Positions 26,818 to 35,487 of a stretch of 64,000 nt of DNA are shown here, piece after piece; the stretch's first letter is position 1, and each line of letters opens with the position of its first letter. Source of the stretch: Endoryza sp044226045 (GTDB taxonomy: Bacteria > Bacteroidota > Bacteroidia > Chitinophagales > Chitinophagaceae). Below the pieces are notes generated by a model. The model had not been told where the DNA came from, ran no database searches, and saw nothing but the letters and a program-made list of their open reading frames with translations. Where the stretch lies: the NCBI GenBank assembly GCA_044226045.1, contig JBGAHR010000004.1, positions 62,001 to 126,000 on the forward strand, read 5' to 3'. The position numbers and the translations under genes were made by a program.

Positions 26818-27049
26818 AAATAACCAGTTTGAATTTTTAAAATTAGGGATTTCACTAAGAGCAGAACATTACCAGTTTGCGGTATTTCAACGGTTGGAAG
26901 TCTTCAGATTTGAATTGGCAAAATAGCAAAGAAATGCTGTATAACCACGATAAAAATGAGCAGAATGCCTTCCACTTAATTGATTGTTGAAAACTTTAAT
27001 GATTTTCAATCAGAAATGAAGGAGCGGGCCAGCGCTGACCGCAAATTTG

Positions 27050-29146
27050 TCAGCGTTCCGTGACAAGAATGAGTTGGGGAACCTCATTTACCGGGATGAC
27101 CACTTTTCCCTGGTTGATCGCCACTTTCGTCTCCCTGCCGGTTTCTGACTGATCGGCCATGGTGATAACAGTGGCCTGGCCTGCAGCTTTTTTTCCAAGT
27201 GAAAGAGAGTAATTATCAACTTTTTTTCCGGAGTAACCGGGGCAATAAACAAAATAGGCTACTTCTTCGGGCCGGAGTTTATTTCTGTATTGATACACCC
27301 ATACCTCTCCCGATTCACTGATGATTTTTGAGGGAACATAGTCGCCGAGTCTGTTGACCAGTGTGCTGATGTAGAACCAGGCCGGAAGCGGTTCCCATAC
27401 ATCCTGTTTTACCTGACGGATGACTCCGCTGGTAACGAAGATGGCGGGCTCATCGTCGGGATAATCGTCTTTTATCCAGTAAAGAATCAACCTGTCGAAT
27501 CCGGAAAAAGAAACTGCATTGATGCCGCGCAGCAACATGATGCCCTGGCTCTGTCTTGCATTATACCCTTTCACAAGCGGAGCAGATACTTTACTTGTTC
27601 TGCTCTTGTCATATCCGAATTCACCCAACACGCATTCTACTCCTGGCTGAACACGATAGGTGTAGTCGCGCACCTTTGCAAGTTTTTCTCTTAGCTTATA
27701 TTCTTCCGGTGAAGCTCCCCTCGACGTATATGCAAAATCCTCTGCAGGGAAACGCCCCTTTCCGTCGACTGCATAACAATGATACTGGATACCACCCTGC
27801 CAAAGGAATTTTCCATCCTTTCTTAAATTCTTACAAAGGAAATTCAAAACCCTCACGCGGTTGGTGTCAAGTCCGGCCAGTCCGCTCATCATGAGTTCAG
27901 CGGAAGGATCGGCATTCTTGATCCCCATATTAAGCCCCATTCGACTTTCATGTCCGTCGTAATCCGCACTGCTTACTGCAAAATATTCAACCGGATTGCA
28001 ATATTTGTCTCCTACCCAGCTTGCATCCACTTCATTTCCGTTTTCGAATAGTGTCATGGTATTTCTTCCACTGAAGCGAGGACGATTATAAGCCTGAATC
28101 AGGTTGGTGTCGACGGGCGTCTTTCCGAACAAGGCCGCCATATTCCACAGCATATTGGCATGACGCGCATAGCTAAAGGGATCTTCTTTATTCATGCCCA
28201 GCTGCGTAATTGGCCTGTCGCGATCATCCAGTCCTTTTTTCTTCATCCAGTAAGGAACGCCCAGGATGGAATACCAGAGACGTCCCGAAGTATACCTGGC
28301 AATGGAATCTGCGAAATAGGTATAATCCTGAACAGCGCCATTCCACCATCCTTCCGCTGCGAGATTGAACTGTTGATGGGGAAATTCGTGAATAGTATCA
28401 TTGTCAAAATGATCGGCCTGTGCATACATACGGATGTTCTGAAATGGTTTCATCCATTGCAAAGCCACTGCCTGATAAGTATTCACGCCCAGAAATTCGC
28501 GGATTGTTTTGGGAGGAAGTTTCTTTCCTGCATAAACGCGTGATGGTGGCGGAGGAATCGCACCGTAAGGACAACCATAGAATACAGCCTCGGTAATATT
28601 AGCCACCCAGCTGTTGAACCGGATCATGATAAACCGGCTGCTGTCACCAATATTCAACTTTCGCCATCCAAACTGGGTAATATCTCCTTTGGTAGACAAT
28701 GCCGCCTTCAGTTTCCAATGCTGCATATCACCGGTGTATATCCATACACTGTCGGATTCTCTCGACATATCATAGAGATAAACTTCGCTGATCTTATACG
28801 GAATTTGTAAATCAACCACAATTCTGTTTCCCCTGTTTGCAGGATAATACATGCTTCCGGTCATAATGGGATGCGGGGTTGTAGTGGGATGATAATCGTC
28901 GGAGATCTGTCTCGATTTCGGATCTACCAGAGCATTTTCATCGAACAGGTTGAAAGGGCTGTTTCCTGCCACTCCTTCGTAACCACTCAAATCGTAAACA
29001 TAATCCTTGTATATCGCCGTAATCTTCTGCGGCGAATTGCAAAAAGAGGATATATTCTTTTTAATAGCGACCATTGTTTGTGTACCGGCATTTCTGCAAG
29101 ACAACAAAACGAGTACAACAAAAGCAAGAGTGAGTATACGAAACAT
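27050..29146 (-). CDS. Large lipoprotein resembling a clan-A glycoside hydrolase with an N-terminal discoidin-like domain
   Basis: 698 residues. N-terminal signal with lipobox (MFRILTLAFVVLVLLSC, Cys about 17). Residues about 75-190 look like an F5/8 discoidin carbohydrate-binding module (IVVDLQIPYKISEVYLYDMS, RFIMIRFNSWVANITEAVFY). A TIM-barrel-like region follows. LFENGNEVDASW places a Glu after Asn, the acid/base pattern of clan GH-A, and GVECVLGEFGYDKSR has a Glu in the nucleophile position. A beta domain ends the protein. I cannot assign a GH family; glycosidase activity is inferred from these two sites. The LTA-synthase-like gene lies 44 bp upstream in the same direction. Confidence 0.7.
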   Translation of the reverse strand: MFRILTLAFVVLVLLSCRNAGTQTMVAIKKNISSFCNSPQKITAIYKDYVYDLSGYEGVAGNSPFNLFDENALVDPKSRQISDDYHPTTTPHPIMTGSMYYPANRGNRIVVDLQIPYKISEVYLYDMSRESDSVWIYTGDMQHWKLKAALSTKGDITQFGWRKLNIGDSSRFIMIRFNSWVANITEAVFYGCPYGAIPPPPSRVYAGKKLPPKTIREFLGVNTYQAVALQWMKPFQNIRMYAQADHFDNDTIHEFPHQQFNLAAEGWWNGAVQDYTYFADSIARYTSGRLWYSILGVPYWMKKKGLDDRDRPITQLGMNKEDPFSYARHANMLWNMAALFGKTPVDTNLIQAYNRPRFSGRNTMTLFENGNEVDASWVGDKYCNPVEYFAVSSADYDGHESRMGLNMGIKNADPSAELMMSGLAGLDTNRVRVLNFLCKNLRKDGKFLWQGGIQYHCYAVDGKGRFPAEDFAYTSRGASPEEYKLREKLAKVRDYTYRVQPGVECVLGEFGYDKSRTSKVSAPLVKGYNARQSQGIMLLRGINAVSFSGFDRLILYWIKDDYPDDEPAIFVTSGVIRQVKQDVWEPLPAWFYISTLVNRLGDYVPSKIISESGEVWVYQYRNKLRPEEVAYFVYCPGYSGKKVDNYSLSLGKKAAGQATVITMADQSETGRETKVAINQGKVVIPVNEVPQLILVTER

Positions 29147-29190
29147 GATGAGGTAAGTTCGTTAAAAATGAGGAAAGCTTCAAGCAACCC

Positions 29191-31191
29191 TTACTTCTTT
29201 TTTTTATTGTTGAGAAGAAGATACCGGGTGGCCTGGTAAATGGCATCAGTCATTTTCTTCATCTCTGTTTTTTGCTCTTCTGTAAGTCCGGTATCGGAAC
29301 TACCTGGTAAAACGATCGGAACAAATTCTTCTTTGCCGGTTTGCATTTGCCGGCGATACAGGTACTGACCTTTTAATATACCGGCCTGTGTATAGTCGGG
29401 ATCAAACACAAATGCGAAAGGCTGGTGAACAGTGTCGAGCAAATTTCTTCCGAGGGCGGTATTGGTAACCGGCATTCCTGTCATCGACGCCAGGGTAGGC
29501 ATAATATCGATTTGTGAACAGATGATATCAGTGCGTTTCGGCGCGATTCGACCTGGTGCAAAAAATAAGAGCGGCACATGCATAGTGGTGAGTCGTTGTG
29601 CTGTCCAGGCCGCTGGAAACATATTGCCAGCATCCCCTGCTATGCCATGGTCACCGACAAACACAAATAGGGTGTTGGCAAAATACTTTTCCCGGCTGGC
29701 TGACTCCATGAATTTTTTGAATGTATAATCGGTATAACGGAAAGCATTATACTCTTTCAGTTTCAGCGCGTAGCTGACCTGGTCACTGAACCCGAATTTA
29801 TTCAGCGAATCTTCGGGTACTTTTTTTACTTCAAAATCGGTGTCTTCCGGTGGAATGGTATAAGGCCGGTGGTTATCGGCAGTTTGGATGATGGCGAAAA
29901 ACGGCTTTTGTTCTTTTGCCAGTATCTTGTTGCTTTCGATAAAGAGATTTTTGTCGCTGATTCCCCAAACATCCAGGCGGGGAGCATCGAGGCTTTCCTG
30001 GTCATACATATGGAGATTGCCGATATTATTCATCAATAAGCCCCTGATGTTTGCCCAACTTGGACTTCCCCCAATGAAATAATATTTTTCATATCCGTTA
30101 AAATCATTCATGATGGTGTGCTGATCTACCGCCAGCGGGTTTCGGCTGGAAGTCTGCGGCATTTCAACATCAGGCAAACCCGTCAGAGTAGCCCAAACGC
30201 CCCTGGCCGTACCATAGGTGGGCGTAAAGCATCTTTCAAAAAACATTCCCTGCCGACTGAGGCTATCGAAAAATGGGGTAGTGTTCAGCGGATTGCCCCA
30301 CATAGAACTTTTATAGGCGCTGAATGATTCACAAATCACCAGTACAATGTTTGGCCTGGCAGCAATGGTTGAGTCTGTACCATTCAAAGGACGGGAAAAG
30401 TCAAGTGAATCGCCATTTTGTTTCCACCCGAAATAAGGAGCCAGTAAAGCATGTGCTTCCTTTACTTTTTTCAGGTCGAAGGAGTTGGATCGGAACTTCA
30501 GCGTATTAAAAAATGATTCGATCGGATTCAGCGAGAGGTTTGCCTTGTAGTCGTTCCCGAGGCCAAATGCATCACTCCAGCGAAGCGGATATTGGTTAAA
30601 CCGACCGAAAATCAGGAAGGCCAGTAAAAGAAAACTTCCAATCATCGCCGGTATTCGCATTCTTGGTTTGGCAATGATGTTTGTACGTGCGATTCTTTTA
30701 TATACCCGTTTAAGAAGGAACACCAGCACCCATTCTGAAACCGCGATAATCAACAGTAGCCTGATCACCGGGTACGATTGCCAGACCATGCTGGCAGAGA
30801 TGCCGGCATCCTGCAGATAATTCAATACACTTGCATTGAGTCGTTGTGCGAGGTAAGCATAATGCGCAAAATCAACTATGTAGAAAAAAATCAGAATAAA
30901 AGCGGTCAATCCCAGCCAGATCATCCATCCTTTTCTGGCCCGGTTACTTTGAAAAGGGTCGAGAAATTTAAAACTCCCCAGCACCAGTATTGGTAATACA
31001 ATTAAACTCACCAACCGGGCATCAAACCGGGCTCCCAGCCAGAAAGCGGCCCCCAGATCAGAGAAATGCTGGCCTTGCCGATTGAAAAACAGGTAAAAAA
31101 CCAATCTCATCAGCGTCATAAAGAGGAAAAAAATCAATCCGGAGGCAAAAACAAACCTGACCAGGCGGGGAAAACGCGATAAAAGGCTCAT
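29191..31191 (-). CDS. LTA synthase-family membrane phosphotransferase/sulfatase-fold protein
   Basis: 666 residues. Five hydrophobic helices span about 1-190 (FVFASGLIFFLFMTLMRLVF, LVSLIVLPILVLGSFKFL, GLTAFILIFFYIVDFAHYAY, others). The extracytoplasmic sulfatase-fold domain follows: NIVLVICESFSAYKS (metal-binding Glu), TPTYGTARGVWATLTG with the catalytic Thr, IIQTADNHRPYTI, and FVFVGDHGIAGDAGN (metal-binding Asp-His). This is the LtaS/OpgB/EptA-like layout. Bacteroidota lack lipoteichoic acid, so transfer of phosphoglycerol or phosphoethanolamine to a glycan or lipid is the likely reaction. The ectodomain, after the helices, faces the periplasm. Confidence 0.88.
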   Translation of the reverse strand: MSLLSRFPRLVRFVFASGLIFFLFMTLMRLVFYLFFNRQGQHFSDLGAAFWLGARFDARLVSLIVLPILVLGSFKFLDPFQSNRARKGWMIWLGLTAFILIFFYIVDFAHYAYLAQRLNASVLNYLQDAGISASMVWQSYPVIRLLLIIAVSEWVLVFLLKRVYKRIARTNIIAKPRMRIPAMIGSFLLLAFLIFGRFNQYPLRWSDAFGLGNDYKANLSLNPIESFFNTLKFRSNSFDLKKVKEAHALLAPYFGWKQNGDSLDFSRPLNGTDSTIAARPNIVLVICESFSAYKSSMWGNPLNTTPFFDSLSRQGMFFERCFTPTYGTARGVWATLTGLPDVEMPQTSSRNPLAVDQHTIMNDFNGYEKYYFIGGSPSWANIRGLLMNNIGNLHMYDQESLDAPRLDVWGISDKNLFIESNKILAKEQKPFFAIIQTADNHRPYTIPPEDTDFEVKKVPEDSLNKFGFSDQVSYALKLKEYNAFRYTDYTFKKFMESASREKYFANTLFVFVGDHGIAGDAGNMFPAAWTAQRLTTMHVPLLFFAPGRIAPKRTDIICSQIDIMPTLASMTGMPVTNTALGRNLLDTVHQPFAFVFDPDYTQAGILKGQYLYRRQMQTGKEEFVPIVLPGSSDTGLTEEQKTEMKKMTDAIYQATRYLLLNNKKKK

Positions 31192-31236
31192 TTAAAAATA
31201 ATAAGCGGTAAAATTATAGTATTTATTTTTGCAGCC

Positions 31237-31848
31237 ATGCATTTACTACCGGGTGTGTATCTATTAACTTTCTGGCAACATATTCAACCTTTTGATACCT
31301 GGTTGATTACGCATATTAACCAGCAATGGGGAAACAGCCTGTTTGACACTGTCTTGCCTTTTCTCAGGGAAACCTTATTCTGGATTCCCTTGTACTTTTT
31401 TCTGCTTGTTTTTTCGCTGGCCAACTTTGGCATCAAGGGCTGGTGGTGGATACTTGGTGTCGTTTTGACCGCTGCCATCGCAGACCTGATCAGCAGTCAG
31501 TTGATCAAGGAAACCATTTTCCGGCTTCGCCCCTGCCAGGATCCGGAAGTGGCCAGCCAGTTGCGGTTTTTTATCAATTACTGTCCGAGAAGTTCCAGCT
31601 TTACTTCCTCACATGCCACGAGCTATTTTGCGCAGGCAACTTTCTTCTATATTACTTTGCGGGGCCTCATTAAAAGAAGCTGGCTGTTTTACCTGTGGGC
31701 GGCTCTTATTGCCTATACGCAGGTATATGTAGGAGTTCACTATCCTTTCGATGTTTTCTGTGGCGCTATTTTGGGTATTGGAATTGGATTTCTGATGGCC
31801 AAAATGTTTCATAAACAGATAGGAATACTTAGTTTAGACAAATATTAG
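31237..31848 (+). CDS. PAP2-family membrane phosphatase
   Basis: Lipid phosphatase of 203 residues with about six membrane helices, probably acting on undecaprenyl pyrophosphate or phosphatidic acid-type lipids from the periplasmic side. Motif 1 KETIFRLRP, motif 2 SSFTSSHAT (the PSGH position reads TSSH), motif 3 YTQVYVGVHYPFDV. In motif 3 the usual Arg of SRxxxxxHxxxD is Gln. ATG at 31237; the divergent LTA-synthase-like gene begins 45 bp away, and a TATTTTTG -7-like box lies at 31224-31231. The CNNM gene follows after 6 bp, so they are co-transcribed. Confidence 0.9.
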   Translation: MHLLPGVYLLTFWQHIQPFDTWLITHINQQWGNSLFDTVLPFLRETLFWIPLYFFLLVFSLANFGIKGWWWILGVVLTAAIADLISSQLIKETIFRLRPCQDPEVASQLRFFINYCPRSSSFTSSHATSYFAQATFFYITLRGLIKRSWLFYLWAALIAYTQVYVGVHYPFDVFCGAILGIGIGFLMAKMFHKQIGILSLDKY

Positions 31849-31854
31849 GCGCTA

Positions 31855-33153
31855 ATGACAGAAATATTTATAATCCTGGGACTTATTCTACTGAATGGAC
31901 TTTTTTCCATGGCTGAAATAGCCCTTGTCTCTGCCCGGAAAGCGCGTTTGGAAAGCCAGGCAAACAAAGGCGATAAAAGAGCGCAGGATGCCTTGAAATT
32001 GTCTGAACACCCCGACACCTTTCTTTCTACGGTACAGATAGGAATCACGCTTATTGGCATTTTAACCGGTATTTATTCCGGTGAAAAACTGAAGACAGAT
32101 TTTATCGAATTCCTGAACCAGTTTGACTATATCAAACCATATAGTAATGGAGTAGCCACTACCATTATCGTAATCATCATCACCTACTTTTCGCTGGTAC
32201 TGGGAGAACTGGTTCCCAAACGTATTGGTTTGTCCCGACCGGAAACAATTGCGAAAATTGTAGCGGGACCGATGAGAATCGTGAGCATCGTCACTTATCC
32301 TTTTATCTGGCTGCTGAGCAAATCGAGCAATGTAATCGTCAGCATTTTCAACATCAAGGCCAAAGACAACCAGGTCACGGAAGAAGAAATTAAAGCGATC
32401 ATCAGTGAAGGAACAGAACAGGGTACCATCGAAGAGGCGGAACAGGAGATCATCGAACGCGTGTTCCACCTCGGCGACCGGAACATCACTTCACTCATGA
32501 CCCACCGAAGCGACATCATCTGGTTCGATATGAACGACAATGAAATTTCAATCCGTGAGAAAATAGTTAGCGAACCACATTCGGCCTATCCTATTTGCGA
32601 AAATGACATCGACAATATTAAGGGTGTAGTCACCCTGAAAGATCTGTATGTAACCAATGATCTTACGGTTTTCAAACAGTATATGAAACCGGCTCTTTTT
32701 GTTCCCAGCAACATTACCGCCTATACCCTGCTGGAAAAATTCAAAGAGAAAAAACTGCATGCCTGCTTTATTGTAGATGAATACGGCAGTGTACAGGGAA
32801 TGATCACATTGAATGACATTCTCGAAGCCATCGTGGGCGATCTTCCGCAACAGGATGTGCAGGACTATGAAATAGTGGAACGGGAAGACGGGACCTACCT
32901 GGTAGATGCACAGATCCCTTTCTATGATTTTCTCAGCCGGTTTGAGAAAACGGAATGGATGCATGAGGGCGAACAGGAATTTGATACCCTCGCCGGATTT
33001 ATCCTTCACCGCCTCGAAAGAATTCCTCATACCGGTGATAAACTCGAATGGAAAGGATTTTCCATTGAAATCATGGATATGGATGCGCAAAGAATCGATA
33101 AGGTACTGGTGTCCATTTCCAGCGATCTCAAAGAAGCGCTCGAAGAGGATTAA
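31855..33153 (+). CDS. CNNM/CBS-domain transporter-like protein (HlyC/CorC family)
   Basis: 432 residues. N-terminal DUF21/CNNM transmembrane domain (about 1-180: LNGLFSMAEIALVSARKARL, TFLSTVQIGITLIGILTGIY, YFSLVLGELVPKRIGLSRPE). A pair of CBS domains follows (about 200-330: LMTHRSDIIWFDMN, FIVDEYGSVQGMITLNDILE). A CorC_HlyC domain closes the protein (about 345-430: DGTYLVDAQIPFYDFLSRFE, EQEFDTLAGFILHRLERIPH). Family members move Mg2+ or Na+ across the membrane and sense ATP-Mg via the CBS pair. The 'hemolysin' label is historical. The closely spaced PAP2 gene upstream suggests a joint transcript. Confidence 0.92.
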   Translation: MTEIFIILGLILLNGLFSMAEIALVSARKARLESQANKGDKRAQDALKLSEHPDTFLSTVQIGITLIGILTGIYSGEKLKTDFIEFLNQFDYIKPYSNGVATTIIVIIITYFSLVLGELVPKRIGLSRPETIAKIVAGPMRIVSIVTYPFIWLLSKSSNVIVSIFNIKAKDNQVTEEEIKAIISEGTEQGTIEEAEQEIIERVFHLGDRNITSLMTHRSDIIWFDMNDNEISIREKIVSEPHSAYPICENDIDNIKGVVTLKDLYVTNDLTVFKQYMKPALFVPSNITAYTLLEKFKEKKLHACFIVDEYGSVQGMITLNDILEAIVGDLPQQDVQDYEIVEREDGTYLVDAQIPFYDFLSRFEKTEWMHEGEQEFDTLAGFILHRLERIPHTGDKLEWKGFSIEIMDMDAQRIDKVLVSISSDLKEALEED

Positions 33154-33264
33154 TCTCCCCAATTTTTCATAACAATTTTTAACAACCCCGCCTTGTCTTC
33201 CAGGCTGCTACTGGCACCATCTTTGGTTATTTGAGCCATCTGTAAATTAAAATTCAAAAAAACT

Positions 33265-34137
33265 ATGAAGAGGCGGTTATGGCTCGTGGCACCCTGTGCC
33301 CTGGGAATGCTATTTATTGTATCCTGTTCCAAGAAAGACCTGGTGAATCCGGCCGGCACCAAAGACAATTCTTCCGGCAATGTTCAAACCCCCGATCCTG
33401 TTTCAGCAAATGATGTAGTGGAAACAAGACCCCCTGTTCAAAAGGCCATCGCTCAAAATGTGTCTACGAATATCGGCGGTTATATGGAAGCATTACCGGC
33501 CCGGTATGATTCTACGACCAAAAATTATCCGTTGATCATCTTTTTACATGGTATGGGTGAAAGCGGTAACGGAACTTCGGAAATTGACCGGGTTGCCGCC
33601 ATTGCCACACCTGCGCTTATCCGCCAGGGGAAATTCCCGGCATCTTTTACTTCCGGAGGCAAGCAATACTCCTTTATTGTTTTATCGCCCCAATTCAAAA
33701 ACTGGCCAACACCCGGTGATGTTGATGCCATGATCACACATGCCATTTCCAAATACAGAATTGATGCGAGCAGAATTTACCTGACTGGACTCAGCATGGG
33801 TGGCGGCGGAGTATGGGAATATGCCTCCACATTTAACAGCCGGGTAGCGGCGATCGCTCCTGTCTGCGGCGCCTCCTGGCCAAATGATCAGAAAGCCCAG
33901 AAAATAGCGCAGGGTGGAATGGCAGTATGGGCCTTTCACAACCAGGATGACCCCACTATCGCCGCACAATATTCGATCGATTACGTGAATAAGATCAACA
34001 GTTTCGGACCCTCAGTAAAAGCTAAACTGACGCTCTGGAATACGGGTGGACACGATGCCTGGACAAAAGCCTCCGATCCGCAATACAGGGAGAATGGGAT
34101 GAATGTTTATGAGTGGTTTCTTCAATATTCGAAATAA
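33265..34137 (+). CDS. Alpha/beta-hydrolase lipoprotein, esterase or peptidase-like
   Basis: 290 residues with a lipoprotein signal (MKRRLWLVAPCALGMLFIVSC, Cys 21). A low-complexity linker runs to about 75. The alpha/beta-hydrolase core follows: YPLIIFLHGMGESGNGTSEI, the nucleophile elbow RIYLTGLSMGGGGVWEYAS (GxSxG, Ser), WAFHNQDDPTIAAQY (Asp) and NTGGHDAWTKASDP (His). This is the PHB-depolymerase/feruloyl-esterase-like branch often called prolyl oligopeptidase family. The substrate is unknown; an ester on plant polysaccharide is plausible. The stop is followed within 15 bp by an inverted repeat. Confidence 0.85.
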   Translation: MKRRLWLVAPCALGMLFIVSCSKKDLVNPAGTKDNSSGNVQTPDPVSANDVVETRPPVQKAIAQNVSTNIGGYMEALPARYDSTTKNYPLIIFLHGMGESGNGTSEIDRVAAIATPALIRQGKFPASFTSGGKQYSFIVLSPQFKNWPTPGDVDAMITHAISKYRIDASRIYLTGLSMGGGGVWEYASTFNSRVAAIAPVCGASWPNDQKAQKIAQGGMAVWAFHNQDDPTIAAQYSIDYVNKINSFGPSVKAKLTLWNTGGHDAWTKASDPQYRENGMNVYEWFLQYSK

Positions 34138-34140
34138 CCT

Positions 34141-34246
34141 GATACGTTTATCGTTTATCGTTTCACGTTTCAGGTTGGTAACTTACTTCATTAAACCGGG
34201 TACCATTGTATTCAAAAGTGAAACCTGAAACGTGAAACGATAAACG
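34141..34246. repeat. Perfect 25-bp inverted repeat made of CGTTTAT/CGTTTCA heptads
   Basis: Heptads CGTTTAT, CGTTTAT, CGTTTCA, CGTTTCA occur from 34145. The segment 34152-34176 is the exact reverse complement of 34222-34246 (25 of 25), with a 45-nt loop. The right arm ends one base before the stop codon of the convergent DUF6702 gene. It probably acts as a bidirectional terminator or 3'-end stabiliser; no U-tract is present, so this is inference. Confidence 0.92.
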
Positions 34247-34789
34247 TCAAAACTCCAGCTTCACTGCCGTTTCGGGATAATTCAGTTTGGTGCTTTTGCG
34301 ATTGCCGTTCACGGTTACGTGAACAATATTGATCTGGTCCTGGTAGAGTTCGTGAAAGATATTTACCAGGACTTCTATTTTTTTGGGGGCAGATGCAACA
34401 TTGTTTACCTGGAAGTAGGAAAAGGTGAATTGAGATTCGTTTTCATATCCCACCCACTCAAGCGTGCCGGGTTTGCCGTCGTATTTAACCACCAGGTGCT
34501 TGCGGATATATTCTGCCATATGTTTTTCCAGTAATGCCTTGTCTTTGGGGTTGTGAACATCGGCGGGCGTGTTGAAAGCCTTGCCCATGGCTGTTTCAAA
34601 ATCTTCGGAAAAGACCTTGCAACTGATTTCAAGGGTCTTGTCGGTACCGTTGTACTCCATTTCAATCACACTCACATAAATAGGGTGCAGGTCGTTATTT
34701 GTGGTCGGTTTCGGGGTAAAACCGGCAAATACTGATAAAACGGTCAGTAGCAGGGGAAATTTTAACCACTTATAGGCGGAAGACACCAT
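34247..34789 (-). CDS. DUF6702-type exported protein
   Basis: 180 residues with a signal peptide (MVSSAYKWLKFPLLLTVLSV...FAGF). The mature part is one beta-rich domain: HPIYVSVIEMEYNGTDKTLE, ISCKVFSEDFETAMGKAFNT, and the C-terminal NIFHELYQDQINIVHVTVNG. I match it from memory to the Bacteroidota family DUF6702; the function is unknown. It is divergent from a HupE/UreJ-like gene that precedes an M1 peptidase. These three form a recurring cluster in the phylum, which hints at a shared metal or envelope role. Confidence 0.75.
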   Translation of the reverse strand: MVSSAYKWLKFPLLLTVLSVFAGFTPKPTTNNDLHPIYVSVIEMEYNGTDKTLEISCKVFSEDFETAMGKAFNTPADVHNPKDKALLEKHMAEYIRKHLVVKYDGKPGTLEWVGYENESQFTFSYFQVNNVASAPKKIEVLVNIFHELYQDQINIVHVTVNGNRKSTKLNYPETAVKLEF

Positions 34790-34890
34790 TGAACAACAAA
34801 ATTTTTATGTTACAAATCTCTTATTTATTTTGAACCGGTTAACAGACGGAAGGTTAAAATTTTTGGTTGCAGGAATAATAGCCGTATTAC

Positions 34891-35469
34891 ATGGGTGATT
34901 TCTTGTTTTATTTCAAATTTGGTTGGGAGCATATTATTAGCCTGGATGCGCTGGATCACCAGCTTTTCATTGGTGCGCTGGCCGCTATTTACCTGTTGCG
35001 GGACTGGCGCCAGGTTTTGATCCTGGTCACCGCATTCACGATCGGGCATTCCATTACCCTTGCTCTAAGTGTTTACAACTTGATTTCGATCAACGAAAAG
35101 ATCACAGAATTCCTGATCCCCTGTACCATCGTTGTTACCGCGATTTCCAACCTTTTCCAAAAGAATTTCACCCCGAAATCCGTCCGGATAAACTATTTCC
35201 TGGCTTTATTCTTTGGCCTGATCCACGGTCTTGGCTTTGCCAACACCATCCGGATGCTGCTGGCACGGGACCAGTCGTTCGCGACGGGCCTTTTTGCTTT
35301 TAATGTAGGCCTGGAGGTAGGACAGATTATAGTGGTAAGTGTTATCCTTTTGCTGGCTTACCTGGTGGTCGGTCTGTTGAAAGTAAACCGGAGAGAGTGG
35401 GTTATTTTTTTATCAGCCAGTGTATTTGCCTTAGCTTTGAAAATTGCACTTGAGAGAATTCCATCTTAA
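34891..35469 (+). CDS. HupE/UreJ-family membrane protein
   Basis: 192 residues, six to seven membrane helices. Characteristic signature FGWEHIISLDALDHQLFIGA (GxxHIxxGxDHLxF-type with LDALDHQLF here), then TAFTIGHSITLALSVYNL, and LALFFGLIHGLGFANTIRML. The conserved His residues in TIGHS and LIHGLGFA fit the proposed Ni/Co-binding positions of HupE/UreJ. Nickel import is the textbook role for hydrogenase- or urease-linked members, but no urease or hydrogenase gene is here. The M1 peptidase starts 18 bp downstream on the same strand. Confidence 0.85.
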   Translation: MGDFLFYFKFGWEHIISLDALDHQLFIGALAAIYLLRDWRQVLILVTAFTIGHSITLALSVYNLISINEKITEFLIPCTIVVTAISNLFQKNFTPKSVRINYFLALFFGLIHGLGFANTIRMLLARDQSFATGLFAFNVGLEVGQIIVVSVILLLAYLVVGLLKVNRREWVIFLSASVFALALKIALERIPS

Positions 35470-35487
35470 AATAAAACAGCACATAAA

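Noticed and set aside
27050..34137. Polysaccharide utilisation locus
   Set aside because: Despite glycosidase- and esterase-like lipoproteins there is no SusC/SusD pair and gene directions are mixed.
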